NCBI GenBank assembly: GCA_015065395.1
Contig: SVQJ01000120.1
Coordinates: forward strand, 1 to 5,702
DNA length: 5,702 bases
Direction: 5' to 3'
Origin: Oscillospiraceae bacterium
GTDB lineage: Bacteria; Bacillota; Clostridia; Oscillospirales; CAG-272
Within the stretch, counting starts at the first letter, position 1; the number at the start of each line of letters is the position of its first letter. The notes under the pieces were generated by a model. It saw only the letters and a program-made list of their open reading frames with translations. It ran no database searches and was not told where the DNA came from. The translations under genes were made by a program, and so were the position numbers. This document shows positions 1-5,702 of the stretch, piece after piece.

Positions 1-1
1 A

Positions 2-400
2 GCAGTCATAAGCCCAACGAGCATTGCCGGACTTTGCAGCCATAGTTTCAACAACCTCTTCGTTAAGACCGAGGTTAAGGATAGTGTCCATCATGCCGGG
101 CATGGAAGCACGAGCACCGGAACGAACGGAAACGAGAAGGGGATTTTCCTTATCGCCGAACTTCTTGCCGGTAACTTCTTCCATCTTTACGATGTACTCC
201 ATGATCTGAGCCTGGATTTCATCGTTGATCTTACGGCCGTCCTCGTAGTACTGGGTGCAAGCCTCAGTAGTTACGGTAAAGCCCTGGGGAACGGGGAGAC
301 CGATCTTGGTCATTTCAGCAAGGTTAGCACCCTTACCGCCGAGGAGCTCACGCATGGAAGCGTCGCCTTCGGAAAACAGGTAAACAAACTTATTGCCCAT
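2..400 (-). CDS. ppdK: Pyruvate,phosphate dikinase, N-terminal part (cut by left window edge)
   Basis: This is the start of a cytosolic pyruvate,phosphate dikinase, which interconverts pyruvate + ATP + Pi and PEP + AMP + PPi; in anaerobic Firmicutes it commonly serves as a PPi-linked glycolytic or gluconeogenic step. Only 133 codons are inside the window, out of roughly 870-880 usual for the family. What is visible belongs to the ATP-grasp nucleotide-binding domain: GGKGANLAEM at residues 21-30 and SVRSGARASMPGMMDT at 91-106. By my recollection of the Clostridium symbiosum enzyme, K23 and R93 correspond to its ATP-binding K22 and R92. The ATG at 398-400 is chosen because GGAGG lies at 410-414, nine bases upstream, and the family's N-terminus begins here. 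All five arginine codons seen are CGT, with many GGT, GCT and AAG codons, which suggests high expression. The swivelling His domain and the PEP/pyruvate domain are outside the window. Confidence 0.96.
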   Translation of the reverse strand, partial: MGNKFVYLFSEGDASMRELLGGKGANLAEMTKIGLPVPQGFTVTTEACTQYYEDGRKINDEIQAQIMEYIVKMEEVTGKKFGDKENPLLVSVRSGARASMPGMMDTILNLGLNEEVVETMAAKSGNARWAYDC

Positions 401-447
401 TGTTTTAGTCCTCCAAAAAATATAAAAATTTATTAGCTTTGTTAGGG

Positions 448-461
448 GGCATAGATATGCC
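448..461. repeat. GGCATA-GA-TATGCC palindrome at the ppdK transcription start
   Basis: A perfect inverted repeat with 6-bp arms and a 2-bp centre lies immediately downstream of the ppdK -10 box, overlapping the predicted transcription start. Its place fits an operator for a dimeric repressor. Alternatively it is a small 5'-end hairpin in the transcript that stabilises the mRNA, although a 2-base loop would force the inner pair open. No regulator is encoded nearby, so its role is unassigned. Confidence 0.45.
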
Positions 462-468
462 ACCAAAG

Positions 469-497
469 ATTATATCACATATTTTTCCTCATTTCCA
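469..497 (-). promoter_or_regulatory. Promoter of ppdK (extended -10)
   Basis: Read on the minus strand, TGGAAA (492-497, 4/6 match to the -35 consensus) is followed by a 17-bp spacer and a perfect TATAAT at 469-474. TG sits one base before the -10, making an extended -10. The predicted transcription start is near 461-463, giving a leader of about 60 bases before the ATG. The spacing and the good Shine-Dalgarno site downstream make this the obvious ppdK promoter. It is inferred from sequence only. Confidence 0.75.
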
Positions 498-613
498 TAG
501 TTTTATGAAAAAATAAGGATGTTATAACGCCAAATTTTCAAATTCTTTACAATATATTATTATTGATTTTGATTAAAACGGAGAAACAGCACGAGGGGAA
601 ATAAGGCTTCGGA

Positions 614-2401
614 TCAGGCATAATACTTCGCTTGCATTTGAAACATTTTTTTGTAGATACCGCTGTCGCTCTTCAAAAGCTTTTGATGCGGCCCGTATTC
701 GCAAAGCTCGCCGTTTTCAAATACGGCTATATTATCCGTGAATCTTGCGGAGGAAAGCCTGTGGGATATATAGATAGCAGTGCGTCCCCGTACAAGACTG
801 CTGAATTTTTGATATATCTCATATTCTGCGATAGGATCAAGTGCGCTTGTGGGCTCGTCGAGTATAATGAGGGGAGGATCCTTGTAAAGAGTTCTGGCTA
901 TGGCAAGCTTCTGACTTTCTCCGCCTGAAAGCTCAATGCCGTTTTCACTAAATTCCTTTGAAAGGAAGGTTTCAGCTCCGAAGGATAAGCTGTCCACCTT
1001 TTTCATGATATCGCTCTCTTCCATGCAACGTTCAACGTTATCCATGTCATAGCTTGTGCTGAGAGCAATGTTTTCTGCAACGGAAAATGCAAATATCTTG
1101 AAGTCCTGAAAAACAACTCCTAAAATCTCGCAATAATCCTCGTAAGGAATTGTGTTTATGGGAATTCCGTTTATGAGTATTTCTCCCTCCGTGGGCTCGT
1201 AAAGGCGGCATATCAGCTTAACGAATGTAGTTTTGCCTGCACCGTTTACGCCAACGAGAGACAGTGTTTCGCCTTTTTTTAATTTGAGAGAAACATTTTT
1301 AAGTATCATTCTGTCCGTGCCCGGATATTTGAATGACACGTTTCTGAATTCAAGCTCAACTGCATTGATCTCTTTTACAGAGATACTACGCTTTTTGTTC
1401 TCCCTTGATTTATTTGCCGTTTCGACGCAGTACCTGAAGTCCTCGGAAAACTCGCCGTTTTTTCGAAGATTTGAAAATGCGAAAATAATGCCCTGCAAGC
1501 ATCCCGTAAAGCTGTTTATTCCGGTCATGTACATGGAAAAATCACCGATGGGCATTCCGCTAAAGAACACTTTATGGGCAAGGATGATATAAACGATGCA
1601 TTCTTGGAGAATAACTGCTATATCTACCATGGAATTGGTTTTGGCAAGCTCCTTTACCTGCCCTTTATTCTCATATAGATACTCATTGTCCGCAACGTCC
1701 ATGGTTTTGTCGAGGATATACTTCTGCATATTATTGATGCGCACCTCTTTGCCAAATTCAATGGCACCTAAGAGCCTGTTCAGGTAGCCTATTTTTCTCA
1801 TTATCGGTGTGAAGATATTGCGGTACTTTTCGTAAGTTTTGCGGTTTCTCTTTTCGGCGAGAAGACGAAGAAGTACCACAATTACTATCATCACTAAAAT
1901 TACAGGCTGCAGGGTAACGACAACAGCTGCCATACCGATCAGTGTTACCGTTGATGATATAAAAGAAAACAGGTTATTTATGATCTCGAAGAATAGGTTG
2001 CTGCTTTGAGCTTTCTCTATAAAATCCTTCATTCGGGGCTGCTCCAGATCGGAATAGGAAAGCTGCATTACGGTATTTCCGAGAAATTCCTGAGTTCTGT
2101 ATACTGTCTTTTTCATTTGTCTGTCAAGGATCAAGCCCAAAAGATTGTTTGCAAGATTGATGCAAAGAATCACTCCTGCATAGCCTCCCGCATAAAGAAG
2201 CACTTTCTTTATATCCTGACCCTCCTGTATTTCATTAAGTATTAAACGGAGGAATATCAAAGGGAAGAAAGAGGAGATGATTCCCATAATGAGAAGGGGG
2301 ATCTTTATGAAGAAAAACCTTTTGTTTATCTTCCAGGAAAGCTTGAGAATAAAAATACAGTTGCTTATTTCTCGCATAAGGTGGGAAAAATATTTTTTCA
2401 T
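614..2401 (-). CDS. ABC exporter half-transporter (permease-ATPase), second gene of pair
   Basis: This is a 595-residue fused permease-ATPase of the ABC exporter type, acting in the cytoplasmic membrane, probably as a heterodimer with the gene just upstream. The N-terminal half holds about six hydrophobic segments (roughly 29-58, 67-92, 139-162, 164-182, 257-280, 284-310). The nucleotide-binding half runs from about 350 and is complete: A-loop Y359, Walker A GVNGAGKTT 384-392, Q-loop Q432, signature LSGGE 491-495, Walker B LIILDE 511-516 with catalytic E516, D-loop SALD 519-522 and H-loop H547. There is no N-terminal C39 peptidase domain. Its ATG overlaps the upstream stop as ATGA, with AGGAG at 2410-2414, eight bases before the start, so translation is probably coupled. 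The substrate is unknown: this family includes peptide, lipid and drug exporters, and nothing nearby identifies the cargo. Confidence 0.93.
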   Translation of the reverse strand: MKKYFSHLMREISNCIFILKLSWKINKRFFFIKIPLLIMGIISSFFPLIFLRLILNEIQEGQDIKKVLLYAGGYAGVILCINLANNLLGLILDRQMKKTVYRTQEFLGNTVMQLSYSDLEQPRMKDFIEKAQSSNLFFEIINNLFSFISSTVTLIGMAAVVVTLQPVILVMIVIVVLLRLLAEKRNRKTYEKYRNIFTPIMRKIGYLNRLLGAIEFGKEVRINNMQKYILDKTMDVADNEYLYENKGQVKELAKTNSMVDIAVILQECIVYIILAHKVFFSGMPIGDFSMYMTGINSFTGCLQGIIFAFSNLRKNGEFSEDFRYCVETANKSRENKKRSISVKEINAVELEFRNVSFKYPGTDRMILKNVSLKLKKGETLSLVGVNGAGKTTFVKLICRLYEPTEGEILINGIPINTIPYEDYCEILGVVFQDFKIFAFSVAENIALSTSYDMDNVERCMEESDIMKKVDSLSFGAETFLSKEFSENGIELSGGESQKLAIARTLYKDPPLIILDEPTSALDPIAEYEIYQKFSSLVRGRTAIYISHRLSSARFTDNIAVFENGELCEYGPHQKLLKSDSGIYKKMFQMQAKYYA

Positions 2402-4185
2402 TTGCCTGACTCCTCTCTGTAGTACTGTGCCTGCTTATTGAACATTTCGCAGTATACCCCGTTTTGGTCCATAAGATCGTCATGTGTTCCTTCTTCGATT
2501 ATCCTGCCGTCTGCAAATACCGCAATCTTATCGCAAAACTTTGCAGAAGCAAGCCTGTGAGAAACGTAAAGGGCTGTGTTGTTCATAATTATTTGGTCAA
2601 ATCGGTTATATAGCTCGTATTCCGCAATGGGATCCAGAGCAGACGTAGGCTCGTCCATTATTGATATCTTTCCGTTTTTATAAAGAGCTCTTGCAGACGC
2701 CAACTTTTGACCTTCTCCGCCGGAAAACTCTATGCCGTTTTCATCAAACTCACGTCCTATGGAGGTATCTATCCCTTTTGGTAAGGATGCGATCTTGCCG
2801 CTGAGACCGCAGTTATCAATGCAGTATTCCAGGCGTTCTTCATCCATCTTGCCGTTCAGAATGATATTTTCCCAAACGGGGAAAGCAAACAATTTGAAGT
2901 CCTGCAAAACAACGGAAAGTATATCCATGTAATCCTCATACCGTATATCTCTGATATTGATCCCGTTGTAGAGGATTTCTCCTTCCGTTGGCTCGTAGAG
3001 GCGGCACAAAAGTTTTATGAGGGTAGTCTTTCCTGCGCCGTTGTAGCCAACGATGGCCAATCTTTTGCCGCCTTCGATCTTAAGGGATACATTTTTCAGC
3101 ACATCAAAGTCTGTACCCGGATATCTGAAGGAGACGTTCGCAAATTCGATGGTAGGAGCGCTGTCAAGGGCAGGGCTCTTTTCGGGATCTGTGCTTTCGT
3201 GAAAGGGCTTAATACGTCTGCGGTAGTCGTGATATTCATCGATTCGTTTCATAACGTAGGAATTATGAATGAAGGACTGAACTACAGCGTTAAGCGATGA
3301 AGAAAAGTTGGCAACGGCACCTACGTAAACGCTGAATGAACCAATGGTAATGCTTTCCGTAATTGCCATAAGCGCGCAGTAAACGTAGGTCACAAAGGTT
3401 TCGGAAAAAGAAATGACAGACGACAGAATATTGAACGGCAGATGCTTTTTCTGAAGCTTAATATTTTCATTCATATATTCTTCCGTTACGCTTCTGTGCT
3501 TTTCGTGAAGCCATGTGTCGGCTTTGTTTATCCTGACTTCTTTTGCCCAGTCAAAGCCTATCATAGTACCGAAAAGATAGGACTGCTTTCTGTAAAATCT
3601 CGCAGTTACAGGCTCAAACTCGTAATTGATCTTCTCCGTTTTTTTAGATATAAAAGAGTTTATAAGAACCAGCACCAAGAGAAAGAGTATCAACAGTGGG
3701 TGCAGTGTGGCAATGATATATGTATATCCTATAAATTTAAGGATATTGGTCACGGTCTGTACAAACACCTCGTAAATGAATGTATTTGCACGAACGGTAC
3801 GTGATATTCTTTGGTTTATGTTTCTCAGTTCATCGTTTTCAAGATTTTCATAATCCATATTGAGAAAATCCGAAAAATAGTGCAGTCCGTTTTTTATATC
3901 ACATCCGTTAATGATGTGTGCGGATACTGTGTTGTATATCAGACGTACTGTTTTGCTCAAGGCGAACACTCCGATATAGAGAAGCGTATGGAATAATACC
4001 CGGCTCCAGGGGGCTCCGTAAACGAGGGCGTCTATTATGTGCTTCGGAAGTGTCAGCAACAGCAGCGGCTCTGCTGTGTCTATTGCTATCTGAAAAACAG
4101 CGCAGATAAAATTAGAGGGGCTTATCCGCCACGAATAAACGATCATGAATTTTATCTTTTTCAATGTGTCCTTGATCTTTTTCAT
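2398..4185 (-). CDS. ABC exporter half-transporter (permease-ATPase), first gene of pair
   Basis: This permease-ATPase is a paralogue of the gene downstream and probably its heterodimer partner. With the start chosen here it is also 595 residues. Hydrophobic segments lie at about 25-46, 63-84, 140-161, 162-179, 249-275 and 279-302. The ATPase has A-loop Y355, Walker A GYNGAGKTT 380-388, Q-loop Q428, signature FSGGE 487-491 (Phe replacing the usual Leu), Walker B ISIMDE 507-512 with E512, and H-loop H543, so both halves of the pair look competent for hydrolysis. The open frame continues to an ATG at 4315-4317, but that codon is in the loop of a terminator hairpin. The ATG at 4183-4185 (MKKIKDTLKK...) has GGGGA at 4191-4195, five bases upstream, and gives an N-terminus like that of the partner. 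The intermediate ATG at 4252-4254 has no ribosome binding site. The substrate is unknown. Confidence 0.92.
   Translation of the reverse strand: MKKIKDTLKKIKFMIVYSWRISPSNFICAVFQIAIDTAEPLLLLTLPKHIIDALVYGAPWSRVLFHTLLYIGVFALSKTVRLIYNTVSAHIINGCDIKNGLHYFSDFLNMDYENLENDELRNINQRISRTVRANTFIYEVFVQTVTNILKFIGYTYIIATLHPLLILFLLVLVLINSFISKKTEKINYEFEPVTARFYRKQSYLFGTMIGFDWAKEVRINKADTWLHEKHRSVTEEYMNENIKLQKKHLPFNILSSVISFSETFVTYVYCALMAITESITIGSFSVYVGAVANFSSSLNAVVQSFIHNSYVMKRIDEYHDYRRRIKPFHESTDPEKSPALDSAPTIEFANVSFRYPGTDFDVLKNVSLKIEGGKRLAIVGYNGAGKTTLIKLLCRLYEPTEGEILYNGINIRDIRYEDYMDILSVVLQDFKLFAFPVWENIILNGKMDEERLEYCIDNCGLSGKIASLPKGIDTSIGREFDENGIEFSGGEGQKLASARALYKNGKISIMDEPTSALDPIAEYELYNRFDQIIMNNTALYVSHRLASAKFCDKIAVFADGRIIEEGTHDDLMDQNGVYCEMFNKQAQYYREESGK
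2410..2414 (-). promoter_or_regulatory. Ribosome binding site for the second ABC gene, inside the first
   Basis: AGGAG (minus strand), within a longer GAGAGGAG run, lies inside the last codons of the upstream ABC gene, eight bases before the ATG at 2399-2401. Together with the ATGA stop/start overlap it supports the chosen start and coupled, near-equal synthesis of the two half-transporters, as a 1:1 heterodimer would need. Confidence 0.75.
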
Positions 4186-4296
4186 AATATTCCCCGATGA
4201 GTTTGTTTGTAAAGCATAAACGCTTTCGCATATACAGTGCTCTTCTTTTGCCATCGGTTGCGCTGATTTTGGAGATCTTGCAAAAAATTCAAAACA

Positions 4297-4335
4297 AAAA
4301 AGCTTTCCGCAAAACACGAATGCGGAAAGCTTTTT
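4297..4335 (-). terminator. Intrinsic terminator after the nitroreductase gene (possibly bidirectional)
   Basis: A perfect 15-bp stem (4297-4311 paired with 4321-4335) encloses a 9-base loop. The arms carry GCTTTCCGC/GCGGAAAGC cores with A- and T-runs at the outside. On the minus strand the hairpin starts ten bases past the nitroreductase stop and is followed by TTTTTTGTTTTG, a typical U-tract. On the plus strand the T-run is only five bases and belongs to the stem, so termination in that direction would be weaker, and no plus-strand gene here needs it. It separates the DUF3592-nitroreductase unit from the ABC pair. Confidence 0.9.
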
Positions 4336-4345
4336 GTATCTTCTA

Positions 4346-4861
4346 TTATACTGTAATTATTCTGCCCTCGATCCTCGGTCTGTCTGCGGGCGGAGCGTCA
4401 ATGTAGCCGAGTATACAGTTTCCGATGCCCTTGTAGCTTTCGGGTATGCCCCACTTTGCCATGAGGGCGCGGCCCTCGTCGGACTCGAACATCTCCCGTG
4501 CCCGGTGGATCCAGCAGGAGCCGAGGCCGATAGCGTGTGCGGCGTTCATCATGTTTCCCATAGCCAGCGAGCCGTCCTCAACATAAGTATATACGTTTGA
4601 GTCGCCGAAAACGATGATGACGGCGGGTGCGCCGTAGAAGGGGTCGCTTGAGCTTCCCATAACGGCGGCGTTCATTTGGGAAAGCTTTTTCACGGTTGCA
4701 GGGTCGGTGACCGCAACAAAGCGTGTGTGCTGACGGTTCATGCCCGTGGGTGCCCAAAGGCCTGCTGTGAGAACCCTGTCGAGCTCTTCTTTTTTTATCT
4801 GTTCCTTTTTATAAGAACGGACGCTTCTTCTTTCAATGAGAGTTTTCAATGTTTCGTTCAT
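4346..4861 (-). CDS. Nitroreductase-family FMN-dependent oxidoreductase
   Basis: This is a 171-residue single-domain member of the nitroreductase-like flavoprotein family: homodimeric cytosolic enzymes that bind FMN and use NAD(P)H to reduce nitro compounds, quinones, enones or other substrates. The family signs are ERRSVRSYK at residues 10-18 (the basic stretch that contacts the FMN phosphate), APTGMNRQ at 37-44 (equivalent to the usual P-S-x-x-N-x-Q segment), EDGSLAMGNMMNAAHAIGLG at 95-114 and GSCWI at 114-118, then LGY at 151-153. The length is at the short end for the family, with no ferredoxin or other extra domain. The start at 4859-4861 aligns with the expected N-terminal helix. AGGAAAGGAA lies upstream (4873-4882) at a slightly long spacing. 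The gene sits 23 bases after the DUF3592-like gene and ends at a strong terminator, so it is the last gene of that unit. The physiological substrate cannot be deduced. Confidence 0.92.
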   Translation of the reverse strand: MNETLKTLIERRSVRSYKKEQIKKEELDRVLTAGLWAPTGMNRQHTRFVAVTDPATVKKLSQMNAAVMGSSSDPFYGAPAVIIVFGDSNVYTYVEDGSLAMGNMMNAAHAIGLGSCWIHRAREMFESDEGRALMAKWGIPESYKGIGNCILGYIDAPPADRPRIEGRIITV

Positions 4862-4884
4862 TGCAGTGATATTTCCTTTCCTGA

Positions 4885-5331
4885 TTATTCTGATTGAATA
4901 TCGTTTTCGGGGGTATTTGTGACGGGAGCGCCGGAGAGCTTTTCTGCCTTTTTTTCTTTATGCTTTCGGATGAGTGCTGCAACAATTATGACCAATCCGA
5001 TAACACCGAACAGGCCGCCTTCAGCCATTTTTTTGGTTGGGGCATCGGGATTGACTACAAGCTTTACGATCTCTCCCACCTTGCGGTACTCTGTAAAAAG
5101 ACCGAGCTTTACGTTGGAATAGGTCTTTCCGTCCTTTTCGTATTCGCCCCAAAGAGTGTAGGTATCTCCGTCGTCGTGTTCATGCACCTTCACGCGGGTA
5201 ACGGTCGCCTCTACATTATAGCCGGATTCCTTTGCTTCTTCGTATCTGATATTCTGATATGCACCGAGAGAGAAAATAATGATTCCGATAACAAGAATGA
5301 TGGTTGATTTTTTGATCTTCTGCATAAGCAT
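4885..5331 (-). CDS. Small two-helix membrane protein, DUF3592-like
   Basis: This 148-residue protein has a hydrophobic helix at about 9-25, a polar segment of about 75 residues, a second helix at about 105-121 and a charged tail (RKHKEKKAEK, then a Ser/Pro/Asn/Asp-rich end). The middle part has the look of DUF3592 proteins: a beta-rich segment starting YNVEATVTRVKV, then YTLWGEYEKDGKTY, then a GEIVKLVVNPDAP strand near the second helix. The positive-inside rule predicts both ends in the cytoplasm and the middle outside. HEHDDGD at 50-56 is a notable acidic/His cluster, but a loop insertion is as likely as a metal site. No function is known to me. The ATG at 5329-5331 is given. A second ATG two codons later (5323-5325) is equally possible, as neither has a strong ribosome binding site. 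It is probably co-transcribed with the nitroreductase. Confidence 0.8.
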   Translation of the reverse strand: MLMQKIKKSTIILVIGIIIFSLGAYQNIRYEEAKESGYNVEATVTRVKVHEHDDGDTYTLWGEYEKDGKTYSNVKLGLFTEYRKVGEIVKLVVNPDAPTKKMAEGGLFGVIGLVIIVAALIRKHKEKKAEKLSGAPVTNTPENDIQSE

Positions 5332-5393
5332 TACCGTTTTGTGTGTTATGATATTACAGAGAGGGAAAGCTAAGGCTGCTCTTCTGCATATTT

Positions 5394-5422
5394 ATATTAC
5401 CACATATTTCATTGCCTTTCAA
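5394..5422 (-). promoter_or_regulatory. Promoter of the DUF3592-like/nitroreductase unit
   Basis: On the minus strand, TTGAAA (5417-5422, 5/6 match) is followed by a 17-bp spacer and TAATAT (5394-5399, 4/6 match) with TG one base before it, an extended -10. Transcription would begin near 5387, leaving a leader of about 55 bases. It lies back to back with the lipoate ligase promoter, with 18 bp between the two -35 boxes. Confidence 0.65.
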
Positions 5423-5440
5423 GTAAAGTTTTTTCAAAGG

Positions 5441-5469
5441 TTGAAATTGGGGCGAAAAAAGCGTATAAT
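5441..5469 (+). promoter_or_regulatory. Promoter of the lipoate-protein ligase gene
   Basis: TTGAAA (5441-5446, 5/6 match) is followed by a 17-bp spacer and a perfect TATAAT (5464-5469). The start of transcription would be near 5476, which makes a leader of about 110 bases before the ATG, longer than the neighbours'. This is the best-matching sigma-A type promoter in the window. Confidence 0.75.
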
Positions 5470-5494
5470 TGTAAAAAGCACGTCCGCGAAAGTA

Positions 5495-5552
5495 TTTTAT
5501 GCACTTGACTAAAAGTTTCCAACACACATCCATTAAAGACAAATGCATAAAA
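5495..5552. repeat. 9-bp inverted repeat in the lipoate ligase leader
   Basis: TTTTATGCA at 5495-5503 is matched by its exact reverse complement TGCATAAAA at 5544-5552, separated by 40 bases. Both arms are within the predicted 5' leader, downstream of the promoter. It could be a long-range stem in the mRNA or two half-sites for a regulator. The AT-rich arms and long gap make chance a real possibility, and no known riboswitch was recognised. Confidence 0.3.
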
Positions 5553-5570
5553 CCAAAATAGCCTGACAGC

Positions 5571-5576
5571 AAAGGA
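5571..5576 (+). promoter_or_regulatory. Ribosome binding site of the lipoate ligase gene
   Basis: AAAGGA ends nine bases before the ATG at 5586-5588. It fixes the start codon and agrees with the family's usual N-terminus. Confidence 0.65.
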
Positions 5577-5585
5577 AAACTGACA

Positions 5586-5702
5586 ATGAGAGTGATCTTT
5601 AACCCGTCGCTTGAGCCCTACTTTAATCTTGCAAGCGAAGAATATTTGCTTGAAAATTGCCTTGACGATTGCTTTATGCTGTGGCGAAACGGCAAAAGCG
5701 TT
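5586..5702 (+). CDS. lplA: Lipoate-protein ligase A, N-terminal part (cut by right window edge)
   Basis: Only the first 39 codons are present, reading MRVIFNPSLEPYFNLASEEY and onward to FMLWRNGKSV. The PYFNLAxEEYLL segment (residues 11-22) followed by FMLWRN (30-35) is characteristic of the N-terminus of lipoate-protein ligases of the LplA/LplJ type. These activate lipoate with ATP and attach it to a lysine on the E2 subunits of 2-oxoacid dehydrogenases or on GcvH. The diagnostic RRxSGGG lipoate-binding motif should come after the window edge and could not be checked. The gene is transcribed away from the DUF3592-like gene from its own promoter. An octanoyltransferase of the same fold (LipM/LipL) is the main alternative, but the N-terminus fits the ligase better. 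Confidence 0.85.
   Translation, partial: MRVIFNPSLEPYFNLASEEYLLENCLDDCFMLWRNGKSV

Noticed and set aside
401..613. Possible small bacteriocin or RiPP precursor gene next to the exporter
   Set aside because: I looked in the gaps on both sides of the ABC pair for a short frame with a ribosome binding site and a leader such as a double-glycine motif, and saw none.
540..613. Candidate terminator downstream of the second ABC gene
   Set aside because: The only pairing found is TTTT-GATT-AAAA and similar AT-only stems, too weak to call an intrinsic terminator.
632..928. 98-codon plus-strand frame, and others at 1233-1592, 2006-2245 and 3442-3804
   Set aside because: All are antisense to well-supported ABC transporter coding sequence and show no initiation signals.
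2235..2483. 82-codon minus-strand frame over the junction of the two ABC genes
   Set aside because: It is out of frame with both genes, both of which show intact family motifs up to the junction, so it is not a sign of a frameshift.
4186..4317. 44-residue N-terminal extension of the first ABC gene
   Set aside because: Its start codon is in the loop of a terminator hairpin, it has no ribosome binding site, and its sequence is not like a transporter N-terminus.
4894..5307. 137-codon open frame on the plus strand
   Set aside because: It lies antisense over the DUF3592-like gene, has a Cys/Phe-rich composition typical of a shadow frame, and lacks a promoter or ribosome binding site.
5354..5572. 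72-codon open frame on the minus strand in the divergent intergenic region
   Set aside because: It runs across both predicted promoters, resembles no protein family I know, and has no ribosome binding site.

Overview
The window looks like an ordinary chromosomal stretch from an anaerobic Firmicute, most likely a clostridial gut or rumen bacterium (Ruminococcaceae/Lachnospiraceae type). The grounds are a pyruvate,phosphate dikinase whose N-terminus closely resembles the clostridial enzyme, strong GGAGG-type ribosome binding sites, sigma-A promoters of the TTGAAA/TATAAT type with AT-rich spacers, and an ABC half-transporter style (DEPTSALDPIAEYE) that I associate with Clostridia. This assignment is inference from protein style; no marker gene is present.

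Layout, left to right. (1) 2-400, minus strand: the first 133 codons of ppdK, running off the left edge, with a good extended -10 promoter and a palindrome at its predicted transcription start. (2) 614-4185, minus strand: two ABC exporter half-transporter genes, each 595 codons, overlapping by four bases (ATGA). They are evidently paralogues and probably form a heterodimer. (3) 4297-4335: a perfect 15-bp hairpin terminator. It closes the next unit and shows that the upstream ABC gene cannot start at the far end of its open frame. (4) 4346-5331, minus strand: a two-gene unit of a small two-helix membrane protein (DUF3592-like) followed by a nitroreductase-family flavoprotein, driven by a promoter at 5394-5422. 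(5) 5586-5702, plus strand: the first 39 codons of a lipoate-protein ligase, running off the right edge, transcribed divergently from a near-consensus promoter at 5441-5469.

How the parts relate: ppdK (pyruvate/PEP interconversion) and the lipoate ligase (cofactor attachment to 2-oxoacid dehydrogenases or GcvH) are housekeeping metabolic genes. The ABC pair is the accessory-looking part. It has no adjacent regulator, precursor peptide, immunity gene or peptidase domain, so its substrate cannot be read from context. The intergenic gaps (401-613, 4186-4345, 5332-5585) are all under 300 bases; they hold the promoters, terminator and inverted repeats listed below and no further gene that I can support.

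I found no RNA genes, mobile elements or CRISPR, and no convincing new system. The most useful second-look items are the duplicated ABC pair, the absence of a visible terminator between it and ppdK, and the inverted repeats in the ppdK and lipoate ligase leaders.
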